From the NCBI GenBank assembly GCA_017467605.1, contig JAFUSQ010000017.1:1-64000 (forward strand): a stretch of DNA of 64,000 nucleotides. Direction: 5' to 3'. Source of the DNA: a bacterium (lineage in GTDB: Bacteria; Cyanobacteriota; Vampirovibrionia; Gastranaerophilales; Gastranaerophilaceae). This document shows positions 43,988 through 52,296 of this stretch, piece by piece. The first letter of the stretch is position 1, and each line of letters opens with the position of its first letter. The notes beneath the pieces were generated by a model. It had not been told where the DNA came from, searched no databases, and saw nothing but the letters and a program-made list of their open reading frames with translations. A program made the translations under genes and the position numbers.

Positions 43988-46504
43988 ATGAAGTTTTTAA
44001 AATTTAAGAAAAACGGATTTTCAATGATGGAAGTTGCACTTGCAGTGTTGATTGTATCAATAATTGCAATGCTTACTATTCCTATTGTAACAAGACAAAT
44101 GGAAAAAACCGATGAGTATTCATATTATTTGGCTTATAAAACTGTAGAAAAGATGTCAGGTCAAATTGTTGCATTAGGTGATCCGGAAGAAATTAATAAT
44201 ACTGCATACAAGTTTGATGTTGAAGATGACTCTTTTACAAAATATATAGCTAGAGAGTTTAATAAAAAGCTTGATGGAGTTAAAACATATTTTGTTTCTT
44301 TGGGACAAAAGCTAGCTGATTCAGAGACTTACTTATTTAAAAGACTATTCCCAAAAACCTTTGCTGCTTCTACTTCTATAAATATTTCTCAAACGACAAT
44401 GAAATGGACCAGTGAGGATTTTGATTATTTGTGGTTAGCATACAGAGTTTGCGGCTGTTCAAGTGCAGATTGTAAAGTTCCTTTTAAAACTGAGACATTG
44501 ACAGCAACACCTGCAACTAATGAGGAAACAGGTGAAAAATATTGTTCTGACAGCTCTTATTCTTTAGAAGACGGAACATGTAAAAAAAAGGTAACTATTT
44601 ATTGGAGTAAAGATCAGTTTGATGATTGTTACGGATATACATTAAGCAGTCCTGATGGTGGTGCTGATGCTCATGAAAATCTTAAAAGTGCTTTTAGTAA
44701 AAAATTAGATAGCTCTAACGAAGTCACAAATTTCCCTGCAAGTTTGTCAGCATCTATATATTCAACTGTTTCATCTAAATTAAAATCTACTGCTGCAGTT
44801 GCAGAAGGAGATAATTCGTACATAAGCAATACATATGATGCAAAACATTTTTGTAATAATGTATTTAAACTTGCAAACGGTTCAAGTACTTGGACAAGAA
44901 GTGGGCATACATATAAAGTATCATATGTAGAAGATGCTGATAGCGGGGAAGATGATGATTCTCCTGATGAAGTAAAAGAAGGAGAAGAAGGCGATAATGT
45001 AGATATGAGCCAATTTGCAGGTGCTATTCCGCCTCCGACCTCAAAAATTCAGGGGGAATGTATTGTAACTGATAGCTATACAATTACTTATGATGAAGGT
45101 TCATCTGCATCAGGTGCTACTTCACGACCATCTTATGGTGCTGATTGGTGTACTAATCATGGTTATAGAAATATGACAAATGCCGGTGCACCACATTCAA
45201 TTGATTGTCAGTGTTCAGGTACTAATATAGAGACACTGAATAATGAAAAAGCTTGCTATGCTGCTTGTCCTGACGGACAAGGTTTATATGATGCGTCAGG
45301 GACTCGTAAATGTTGTTCAACAGATTTTAACGTCTCAGCAGGTGCTTGTTGTCCTGAACACTCTGTTTATAATGGCGGCGAAACATGTGAATGTATTGCC
45401 GGATACGAGATGGAAGCAGGTGTTTGCGTACACAAAACTTGTCCGCAAGGTTCTACTATGTCTGAAGACGGCGTTTGTGTACAAAACCCGCCTATCATCA
45501 AGGCAAAACGTTTATGCGAATTAGTTGCAGAACATTGGAATGTTATTGACGGAGATACATATTGTGATGCATTTGAAACCGAAAACAATGTTGGAGTATA
45601 TAAAGATGTTTATAATAAATTACTAGGTAATGATGCAAATAATACTTATATGTCAATCGATTCACAGGTAGGTGCATTTAAAAATTTAAAACCTAATATT
45701 GTATTCTCAAACGGATTAAAAATGTGGATATTGGGTGATAAAGCCGCATCTATTCCGGGATTGTCATTCTTCCCTGCTGACCAAAAAGTATCAATGACGC
45801 AAAATATGTGTCGTAAATTAACTTTGGCTTCTCAAACTGAAGCTGCATGTTCTGCACAGAGCGGTTGGTTCTGTAATGTGGATAAAAACTGTTTTACAAT
45901 GGATTCTGATAGTTTAGCAGCACTTAGAGAAGCTCGTAATTGCTGCGGTTCTACTGATTTTTCTGATATTAAAATGGCTGCTATGGTAACAGGCAATGAA
46001 GCCGATTACGAAAAAGATCCTACAGTTTATGCCGTAAGCGGGTTTACCGTTCTTGTTGACATAAACGGTGACAAGGGTGACGGTACTTTATGGGACGATG
46101 TTTATCCGTTCTTTATTGGTGCAAATGGTACTGTTTACCCCGGATATCCTTTGAATGCTGTTAAAGATGCTGATTCTGCGAGCAGTTCATTGTATATTGG
46201 CGGTAATAGCGAAAAACAATTACCGGTTGACGTATACTATTACGAGAGTGTAGGTGATAACCGTAAAAAAGTTGTTGCATTTCCGGGTGTATCATTTGCA
46301 AGGGGTATGTGTTCCGCAAGAAAACTAAGAGAATATACTCCTTATTGCTTGAATCTTGGCGGTAAATTCTCTGCTAAGTATACTAAAGATGACGGTACAA
46401 CCGATACACTGCCGGCTGATTATTTAACTACAAATAAGGAAAAAAATCCTTGCTATAAAAATGTATGTTATGTAGCTGTTAAACGTAAGTTAAAATTGTT
46501 CTAG
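43988..46504 (+). CDS. Giant Cys-rich prepilin-like protein
   Basis: 838 residues from the ATG at 43988 (GGAGG is four bases upstream; an ATG at 43985 is also possible but too close). Leader KFLKFKKNG, then the type III signal GFSMMEVALAVLIVSIIAML with glutamate at +5. The mature protein is rich in cysteine: a cluster near 480-515 (CCPEHSVYNGGETCEC and CVHKTCPQGSTMSEDGVCV) has EGF-like spacing. Near residue 690 it carries VLVDINGDKGDGTLWDD, related to the D-x-NG-x-K tail motif of the small pilins. Far longer than ordinary pilins, it may be a tip adhesin or minor pilin. No HTH gene is adjacent; it follows a metabolic gene by 13 bases. Confidence 0.8.
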   Translation: MKFLKFKKNGFSMMEVALAVLIVSIIAMLTIPIVTRQMEKTDEYSYYLAYKTVEKMSGQIVALGDPEEINNTAYKFDVEDDSFTKYIAREFNKKLDGVKTYFVSLGQKLADSETYLFKRLFPKTFAASTSINISQTTMKWTSEDFDYLWLAYRVCGCSSADCKVPFKTETLTATPATNEETGEKYCSDSSYSLEDGTCKKKVTIYWSKDQFDDCYGYTLSSPDGGADAHENLKSAFSKKLDSSNEVTNFPASLSASIYSTVSSKLKSTAAVAEGDNSYISNTYDAKHFCNNVFKLANGSSTWTRSGHTYKVSYVEDADSGEDDDSPDEVKEGEEGDNVDMSQFAGAIPPPTSKIQGECIVTDSYTITYDEGSSASGATSRPSYGADWCTNHGYRNMTNAGAPHSIDCQCSGTNIETLNNEKACYAACPDGQGLYDASGTRKCCSTDFNVSAGACCPEHSVYNGGETCECIAGYEMEAGVCVHKTCPQGSTMSEDGVCVQNPPIIKAKRLCELVAEHWNVIDGDTYCDAFETENNVGVYKDVYNKLLGNDANNTYMSIDSQVGAFKNLKPNIVFSNGLKMWILGDKAASIPGLSFFPADQKVSMTQNMCRKLTLASQTEAACSAQSGWFCNVDKNCFTMDSDSLAALREARNCCGSTDFSDIKMAAMVTGNEADYEKDPTVYAVSGFTVLVDINGDKGDGTLWDDVYPFFIGANGTVYPGYPLNAVKDADSASSSLYIGGNSEKQLPVDVYYYESVGDNRKKVVAFPGVSFARGMCSARKLREYTPYCLNLGGKFSAKYTKDDGTTDTLPADYLTTNKEKNPCYKNVCYVAVKRKLKLF

Positions 46505-46510
46505 AATAGC

Positions 46511-46542
46511 AGCCCCTCCTAATTTTGGAGGGGCTTATTCTT
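46511..46542 (+). terminator. Rho-independent terminator
   Basis: AGCCCCTCC, seven-base loop, GGAGGGGCT, then TATTCTT. Ends the WecG-transketolase-prepilin run. Confidence 0.85.
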
Positions 46543-46556
46543 ATGAGGTGATATCT

Positions 46557-47006
46557 ATGATAGTTGATAAACTTGAAAATGTGGCGATGTATGGTGAAAT
46601 ACCTGAATTTGTTGGTGATTTTATTAAAAACTTGAAAAAAGATGTTGAGTTGGGCAAGTATCAGTTAAATTCTAATGATTATGCCAATGTAGAAACATAC
46701 AATACAAAATTGCTAAATAGTGCAAAGTTTGAAGCTCATAAAAAGTATATTGATATACAAATATTACTATCAGGCAGAGAACGTATATATGTAAACGAAG
46801 CAAAAAATTTTACCGTAAGTGAAAAATATGATGAACAGAAAGATATCGAATTTTATTCAAATTATGTTGGAAATTCTGATTATATAACACTTGATGGAAG
46901 TAATTTTGTTATGCTATATCCGCATGAAGCTCATGCTCCACAGGTTGCAATAAATGATAAACCTGAAATTGTAAAAAAAGTTGTTATAAAAATATTATTT
47001 TCTTAA
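46557..47006 (+). CDS. YhcH/YjgK/YiaL family protein (DUF386)
   Basis: 149 residues, the family length. Family motifs: GKYQLNSNDYANVETYNTKL (near 37-56), AKFEAHKKYIDIQILLSGRE (near 61-80) and FVMLYPHEAHAPQVA (near 122-136), which hold the metal-site histidines and acidic residues of this cupin-like fold. Relatives act in sialic-acid or other sugar-acid breakdown (YhcH) and in the EbgC beta-galactosidase subunit. Start ATG with GAGGTGA seven bases upstream; the GTG at 46548 lies within that ribosome site and is rejected. It overlaps the convergent miaA by 12 bases. Confidence 0.88.
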   Translation: MIVDKLENVAMYGEIPEFVGDFIKNLKKDVELGKYQLNSNDYANVETYNTKLLNSAKFEAHKKYIDIQILLSGRERIYVNEAKNFTVSEKYDEQKDIEFYSNYVGNSDYITLDGSNFVMLYPHEAHAPQVAINDKPEIVKKVVIKILFS

Positions 47007-47879
47007 TTTCTCAGGAAAAATATCCCATTTAATTGCTTCATTTTTTCTAAACCATGTTAATTGACGCTTTGCGTAATTGCGTGTATTTTGCTTTAAATTT
47101 GCAACAGCTTCTTCAAGTGTAGAAATCCCATCAAGATATGAAATTATTTCTCTATAGCCTATTGTATTTATTAAATTAGGAATACGTCCATGCTTATTTA
47201 GTAAGTACTTGGTTTCATCAATCAAACCGGCTTCTATCATTAGATCAACACGTTTTTCAATACGTTCATATAGTATTTTTCTGTCAAAATTTTTCCCAAT
47301 CCACTCAACCTCATATTGAGAAGAATTTTTTGACCTTGATTCTGCAAGTGATTTTCCTGTAACTTTTAAAATTTCAATGCTTCTGATAACTTTTTTTCTG
47401 TCATGTATATCTACAATGTCAGTTGCATTTTTGTCTAAATTATATAATATTTCAGCAAGTTTCTCGGTATCCAATTTATAGAGTTTATTGCGTAAGTCAC
47501 GATCGGGTTTAATTTTGGGTAATTCATAGTTTTTAAGTAAAATATCAATATATAAACCGGTCCCGCCGACAATAATCGGAGTTTTACCTTTTGCTATTAT
47601 TTGATTTATAAGTTTTATTGCTTCATTTTTATAGAGAGCAGCAGAATACTCAAATTCCGGTTCAACTATATCAATCATATAATGCGGGATTCCTTGTTGC
47701 TCATCAATTGTTGGCTTTGCGGTACCAATATCGAAGCCTTTATATACAAGTCTTGAATCGGCAGAAATTATTTCGCCGTTTATTTTTTTTGCAAGTTCAA
47801 TTGAATAAGCTGTTTTACCGCTTGCAGTTGCTCCTACAATAGCTATGACTTTATTATTCTTCGATAAAATTTTGTTCAT
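46995..47879 (-). CDS. miaA: tRNA dimethylallyltransferase MiaA
   Basis: 294 residues. MiaA prenylates A37 of tRNAs reading UNN codons. P-loop IVGATASGKTAYSIELAKKI near 13-32, DSRLVYKGFDIGTAKP (near 39-54), PHYMIDIVEP, IIVGGTGLYIDILL and the C-terminal NLKQNTRNYAKRQLTWFRKN, all diagnostic. Start ATG at 47879; the in-frame TTG at 47900 is less likely. It begins within the last 26 bases of the upstream membrane-protein gene, so it is translationally coupled. RimO in the same window is another RNA/ribosome modification enzyme but is not linked. Confidence 0.96.
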   Translation of the reverse strand: MNKILSKNNKVIAIVGATASGKTAYSIELAKKINGEIISADSRLVYKGFDIGTAKPTIDEQQGIPHYMIDIVEPEFEYSAALYKNEAIKLINQIIAKGKTPIIVGGTGLYIDILLKNYELPKIKPDRDLRNKLYKLDTEKLAEILYNLDKNATDIVDIHDRKKVIRSIEILKVTGKSLAESRSKNSSQYEVEWIGKNFDRKILYERIEKRVDLMIEAGLIDETKYLLNKHGRIPNLINTIGYREIISYLDGISTLEEAVANLKQNTRNYAKRQLTWFRKNEAIKWDIFPEKLRK

Positions 47880-48585
47880 AATACGAGAATAATAACACAA
47901 TTATGTAAACCAGAATATAGTAAAAAATTATCAGCACGAAAAAAGCAATTATTGGGTGAAATAACAACATTGAGTTGATAAAGGAAATTCCGACCACAAG
48001 AAATAAAATATACGAATATAAAATAATTGAATTTTTAAAATTAATAAAGACTTTTTTAATAGATTTAAATAAAGCTATAAAAGCATTTTTATCCCCATAT
48101 ACTATTTCAGGGAGCCATAAAAGTGTTATAAAAGAAATAAAAATTGCACCAGGAATAAATAAATTTCTCCATTGGACAAATGTCAATTCATATTTATCTG
48201 CAATAAAGGTAATAACAGATGATAATCCTAAATAAACAAAAATATAAATAGATAGAACTCCAATTATAGGTAAAAATAAGCGTCCTATTCCTTTTGGCAG
48301 TGTTGTAAGTAAATCAATAAGAGCATTAGCTCTATCTTTATCAAAAACAAAAACTTTTTTTGATAGTGCAATAGTTTTTTTAGCCATATATAACCAGGCA
48401 GAGAGAAAACCGCATGCCATGATAAATATAGTTACTCCTGCAAAAATCTGTTTAAATATAGTATTTGCAACATCAGCAGCATAATTACCATACCAACTTA
48501 AAATCGACAAAAAAACAATAAGCGGAGTAGCAAGAATTATGCTTTCATTAGTTGTTTTAAAGCTATTTTTTATAATTTTAAACAT
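47854..48585 (-). CDS. Six-helix membrane protein of unknown function
   Basis: 243 residues, with about six membrane segments (for example ESIILATPLIVFLSILSW, IFAGVTIFIMACGFLSAWLY and the C-terminal FHPIIAFFVLIIFYYILVYI). The general pattern resembles small YciC/DUF975-like membrane proteins, but no diagnostic motif is visible. It lies between the dehydratase-like gene (17 bases upstream) and miaA, and CAGGT precedes its ATG. Function unknown. Confidence 0.7.
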   Translation of the reverse strand: MFKIIKNSFKTTNESIILATPLIVFLSILSWYGNYAADVANTIFKQIFAGVTIFIMACGFLSAWLYMAKKTIALSKKVFVFDKDRANALIDLLTTLPKGIGRLFLPIIGVLSIYIFVYLGLSSVITFIADKYELTFVQWRNLFIPGAIFISFITLLWLPEIVYGDKNAFIALFKSIKKVFINFKNSIILYSYILFLVVGISFINSMLLFHPIIAFFVLIIFYYILVYIIVLLFSYYEQNFIEE

Positions 48586-48602
48586 AAATTTTACCTGATT
48601 GT

Positions 48603-49766
48603 TTAAACCGTAGAATTTGTCGGCTGATTAGGTGTCTGTTCAGAAATTTTTTGCATCTGACGTCTGCGCTTACGTCTGCGCATTAAATCAACAAATGCCT
48701 CAATTCTTGTAATATATCCGGCTCTGCCGGTTTGCTCGTCCATAATTAATGGCAAAATAGGAATTTCGCAATTCTCACGCATAGCAGGAAATATATTTTG
48801 AGACATAATTTCAGGCATACAGGTAAACGGGCTTATATGAATTATACCATCAATGCCTCTTTCATTAGCATAAGCAACATCTGAAACGCATTCTAAGGCA
48901 TCACCACCTATATCACGCATTAAGTATGGCTTTGCAAGTCTGTTGGCACGCTGTAAATGGGTTTCGCCTTTCCTAAATGCTTTCGGAATAATTGCATCTT
49001 TAAGAAAACTGCTTACCGTAAGGCTTCTGCGGACTTGTACACCCATTCGGCCAAGTTCTTTTTCTATGTTTTGATTCGAAAATTCATCATTAACAAGATA
49101 AATTTCTCCGGTTATATCAACGTATAAAACTTCTTTATTAGGATTAATTTCAACTTTAGACATCTCCTCTTTAACTAATTTTGATGCCTTTCTTAATCCC
49201 AGTACAGTATCATATTGGTCAATTATTTTTAAAGATTTATTGTAGTGTTTTTCGGCATCTCCTTGATTAATTTCTCTTGCTCTGCAGTATGATAGGCGAG
49301 TTTCAAGTTTATCTAAAAGAAATACTTTAAGCATAGCTATAAATATTGCTCTGCAAAAGAGGAATGGATTATTTTTACCGCTGGCTTCAAGTAAAAAATT
49401 ATACATACCTTTTAAGCCGTCATATAATTGCAACTCCAAGTATTTTGCTTCATACCCTAAATCAGTAAGGGCATTTGCAATACATTTACCGTATTCACCC
49501 AATCTGCAGCAACCCGGAGATGTTATCATTGCAACATAGTCTGTTCCACCCTCAATTGCTTCTATAAAATTACCTAAAATCAGTTTATATGGCAGACAAA
49601 TAGCCTCCGGTGCATGTTTTGTACCTAAGGATAATGCTTTTTTGCTGGTATAAGGTTCAACAAAAGGTTCACAGCCTATAATTCTCAAAGCTGCTGACCA
49701 AGCATAACTAATAGTTCCCATATGGGGAAATGATATTTTTCTTTTTGCTTTTTCAACTTTACTCAT
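48603..49766 (-). CDS. CoA-dehydratase/activase-related protein (DUF2229 type)
   Basis: 387 residues. The opening ISFPHMGTISYAWSAALR and the conserved APEAICLPYKLILGN (near 53-67) plus SPGCCRLGEYGKC (near 86-98) are marks of the 2-hydroxyacyl-CoA dehydratase/activase-related family (DUF2229/DUF2228 proteins), in which cysteines hold an Fe-S cluster. YVDITGEIYLVNDEFSNQN (near 183-201) and HISPFTCMPEIMSQNIFP (near 302-319) complete the pattern. No dehydratase partner with a BadF-type ATPase domain is adjacent. The C-terminus is basic (RRRKRRRQMQK). It starts 6 bases after the sigma-factor gene, so the two are co-transcribed. Reaction unknown. Confidence 0.78.
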   Translation of the reverse strand: MSKVEKAKRKISFPHMGTISYAWSAALRIIGCEPFVEPYTSKKALSLGTKHAPEAICLPYKLILGNFIEAIEGGTDYVAMITSPGCCRLGEYGKCIANALTDLGYEAKYLELQLYDGLKGMYNFLLEASGKNNPFLFCRAIFIAMLKVFLLDKLETRLSYCRAREINQGDAEKHYNKSLKIIDQYDTVLGLRKASKLVKEEMSKVEINPNKEVLYVDITGEIYLVNDEFSNQNIEKELGRMGVQVRRSLTVSSFLKDAIIPKAFRKGETHLQRANRLAKPYLMRDIGGDALECVSDVAYANERGIDGIIHISPFTCMPEIMSQNIFPAMRENCEIPILPLIMDEQTGRAGYITRIEAFVDLMRRRKRRRQMQKISEQTPNQPTNSTV

Positions 49767-49772
49767 AATTAT

Positions 49773-50390
49773 CTATATTATACCTTGTTTTACCAAGTCT
49801 TTCTTTATTCTATCCAATCCTGTTTGTATAATTCTTGAAATTCTTGACTGCGAAATATTAAATTCTTCCGCGATTTCTCGCAATTTTTTTTCTTTAAAAA
49901 ATTTATATTCTATAAGTTCTCTCTCTCTTGGAGGGAGCTTTTTCATTGATTCAAGTATACCGTTTTTTAATTCGGAAAATTCAATACTTTCTTCCGGAGT
50001 TTTGTCATTTGCCTTAATTTGAGTGGGAATTTCTGCATCTTGAAGCTCATCAATTGATAAAATGTTCTTATAAACATCAGCTCTAAATTCGGCATCATCT
50101 GTTTCGCTGAGTTCATTTGAAGTCTGCTGCTTATTTTTTAACGTGTACCACTTATATCTTCTGCGAACTTCATTTCTAATTGCCCATTTAATCGCAGTCG
50201 AAAGATAGGTACTATTATATTCTTCAGGTTCATGATTTTTGAATAGAATATAAAGTGCATGAGTCCCTATGTTGATTAGTTCCGGCAGCTCAATCAAATG
50301 AGAACGTGAAAATTTTTGATACTCCACCTTCGCAATTATTTCTATCAAATCTTTAAATTCTCTTAATTTTACATTTTCTTCAAATGACAT
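49773..50390 (-). CDS. RNA polymerase sigma factor (sigma-70 family, small)
   Basis: 205 residues from the ATG at 50390 (a TTG at 50411 is in frame). Region 2: LPELINIGTHALYILFKNHE and YLSTAIKWAIRNEVRRRYKW (about 38-80). Region 4: LPPRERELIEYKFFKEKKLR and AEEFNISQSRISRIIQTGLD (about 148-190), a helix-turn-helix. Region 3 is short or absent, similar to small FliA/SigF/SigH-like factors. No anti-sigma gene is adjacent; the downstream co-transcribed gene is the Fe-S dehydratase/activase-like protein, an unexpected partner. Confidence 0.88.
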   Translation of the reverse strand: MSFEENVKLREFKDLIEIIAKVEYQKFSRSHLIELPELINIGTHALYILFKNHEPEEYNSTYLSTAIKWAIRNEVRRRYKWYTLKNKQQTSNELSETDDAEFRADVYKNILSIDELQDAEIPTQIKANDKTPEESIEFSELKNGILESMKKLPPRERELIEYKFFKEKKLREIAEEFNISQSRISRIIQTGLDRIKKDLVKQGII

Positions 50391-50518
50391 TACTAAAACC
50401 GGTCCCAACAAAAATAATAGTGTCTATTTACAACTTAATAATATCAGAAAAAAAAGTATATGACCAGACAATGTAATTTCTCTTAACATAAATTATATTC
50501 ACAAAAAAGGAGATTTTT

Positions 50519-51379
50519 ATGAAAGTTTTATTCTGTACTGACGGCTCAAAAATAAGTTATAATGCTATCAGAAATTTTTCACACTGGGCAAAAGATTTTA
50601 CTGCAGATGTAATTTGTGCGATTGATTGGAGTTTTTTACCTGATTCTGTATCAATAGAGGACAGTGAATTTTCTGTGATGTGTACAAATTCAGCAGATTC
50701 AATTCTTGATTATGCCGAAACTCTGTTGAAAGAAGAAAATATACAGTTAGGCAAAAAGATTAAAATGTGCGGTGCAACTGTAGATTGCATATTAGAAGCT
50801 TGTTCAAAAGAAAACTATGATGCTGTAATACTCGGTTCTAACGGTAAAAAAGGTATACAAAAATGGTTAGGCTCAGTATCACAAGAAGTTGCATCTGTTG
50901 TGAAAATTCCGACTTATATATCAAAAGAAGCAAATAATTATAATAAAATTCTGTTTGGAATAGAAAATTCAGACAACAGTCCTGAAGTTATACGCAAAAG
51001 TCTTGAAATGCTTAATCTTGAGAATAAAGAAATATATTTGACAACAGTGTATGAAGTACCTGATTATTTGTTTTTAGAAGGCAACTTGAACACATCTTGG
51101 ATACTTGAAGTAAGAAAAAAACAAGAAATAAGTGCGCAAATTTTGCTAAATGAATCAGAAAAGATTTTTAGTAAGCTCGGATTAGTTGTTAAACATAAAG
51201 AAATTTTAGCCGGAAATCCTTCCTCTGAAATTATTAAGTATGCACAAAAGGAAGGAATAGATTTGGTTATATGCGGGACTAAACAACGAAAAAATTTGTC
51301 AAAATTTTTATTAAGTTCGGTAAGTAAAAGAATTTTAGAAAATACAAATTCAGATGTCTTTCTTATAAGACCGATATAA
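50519..51379 (+). CDS. Tandem universal stress protein (two Usp domains)
   Basis: 286 residues: two UspA domains at about 1-140 and 141-286. Domain 1 keeps the ATP-binding pattern G-x-x-G-(x8-9)-G-S (LGSNGKKGIQKWLGSVS, near 103-119); domain 2 has GTKQRKNLSKFLLSSVS with the second glycine lost, so it may not bind ATP. The ATG follows AAAAAGGAGA. Single gene; overlaps the convergent LD-carboxypeptidase by 17 bases. Confidence 0.92.
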   Translation: MKVLFCTDGSKISYNAIRNFSHWAKDFTADVICAIDWSFLPDSVSIEDSEFSVMCTNSADSILDYAETLLKEENIQLGKKIKMCGATVDCILEACSKENYDAVILGSNGKKGIQKWLGSVSQEVASVVKIPTYISKEANNYNKILFGIENSDNSPEVIRKSLEMLNLENKEIYLTTVYEVPDYLFLEGNLNTSWILEVRKKQEISAQILLNESEKIFSKLGLVVKHKEILAGNPSSEIIKYAQKEGIDLVICGTKQRKNLSKFLLSSVSKRILENTNSDVFLIRPI

Positions 51380-52253
51380 TGGAGTTATTTTCAAGTTTTG
51401 TCATTGCTCCATACATAACAGTTGCTTTTTTGATCTCATGTCCGATTGGAAATCCTGCAATTATTGGTATATTTTTATTGTTATCGGCTAAGGTTTTAAA
51501 ATATGTATCCAAATAATTTTGGTTATCAATATTAGAGAAATCTCCAAGAATAATTGCACTTATATTATTTCTAAATTTTTCAATATTAAATAATTGAGTA
51601 AAATATCTATCGATTTTATAAGCACTTTCACCAATATCTTCTGCAAAAAATATAAATTTATCGTCCGGTATGAAATCTAAACCGCATATAGAAGCGATAG
51701 TAGTAAGATTACCTCCAAAAATCAAACCTTGGGCATTCCCTTTGTTATATATTACGGGGTTATACGCGGATATATTAAAACTTAGATTTGTCACTGTATT
51801 GAAAAATGAATTTTCAGTAAACTTATCAATATTATTTCCAAAATCGCATTGTGCCATGGGACCTGAAAATGTAATAAGTCCTGTTTTTTTGAGTATTATT
51901 GCATTTAAAGCTGTGATATCAGAATAACCGCAAAAGATTTTAGGATTTTGACTAATTAAATCATAATCAATCTTATTTAAAAGCCTTATTGCGCCATAAC
52001 CGCCTCTGGCACAAATTATCGCATCAATAGATTTATCTGAAAAAGCCCAATGTAAATCTTCAAGGCGATCTATATCGTTTCCTGCAAGATAATCAAACTT
52101 TTTAAAAATATGTTTACCGAATTTTATATTAAAGCCCCTATTTTCAAAATAATGTTTTGCATTTTCAATTTTTTTAGATTCAACATCACCGGAAGGTGCA
52201 ATTATAGCAATTGTATCACCATATTTTAAATTTTTAGGTTTAATTAAGTTCAT
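51363..52253 (-). CDS. LD-carboxypeptidase (S66 family, LdcA/MccF-like)
   Basis: 296 residues. Opening LKYGDTIAIIAPSGDVESK, ARGGYGAIRLLNKIDYDLI (near 76-94), nucleophile serine in GYSDITALN (near 107-115), the catalytic glutamate in FFAEDIGESAYKIDRYF (near 198-214) and the histidine in GFPIGHEIKKATVMYG (near 270-285), so the Ser-Glu-His triad is complete. LdcA trims the terminal D-alanine of murein tetrapeptides during recycling; MccF relatives detoxify microcin. It has no signal peptide, in line with a cytoplasmic recycling role. AGGG lies eight bases before its ATG. Confidence 0.93.
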   Translation of the reverse strand: MNLIKPKNLKYGDTIAIIAPSGDVESKKIENAKHYFENRGFNIKFGKHIFKKFDYLAGNDIDRLEDLHWAFSDKSIDAIICARGGYGAIRLLNKIDYDLISQNPKIFCGYSDITALNAIILKKTGLITFSGPMAQCDFGNNIDKFTENSFFNTVTNLSFNISAYNPVIYNKGNAQGLIFGGNLTTIASICGLDFIPDDKFIFFAEDIGESAYKIDRYFTQLFNIEKFRNNISAIILGDFSNIDNQNYLDTYFKTLADNNKNIPIIAGFPIGHEIKKATVMYGAMTKLENNSIISVL

Positions 52254-52278
52254 AATATGCCCTATTTAAAGAATTATT

Positions 52279-52287
52279 TGATATAAT
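52279..52287 (+). promoter_or_regulatory. Extended -10 promoter, predicted leaderless
   Basis: TGATATAAT, nine bases before the ATG of dnaX, without a ribosome site. Confidence 0.5.
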
Positions 52288-52296
52288 AACTCTATC

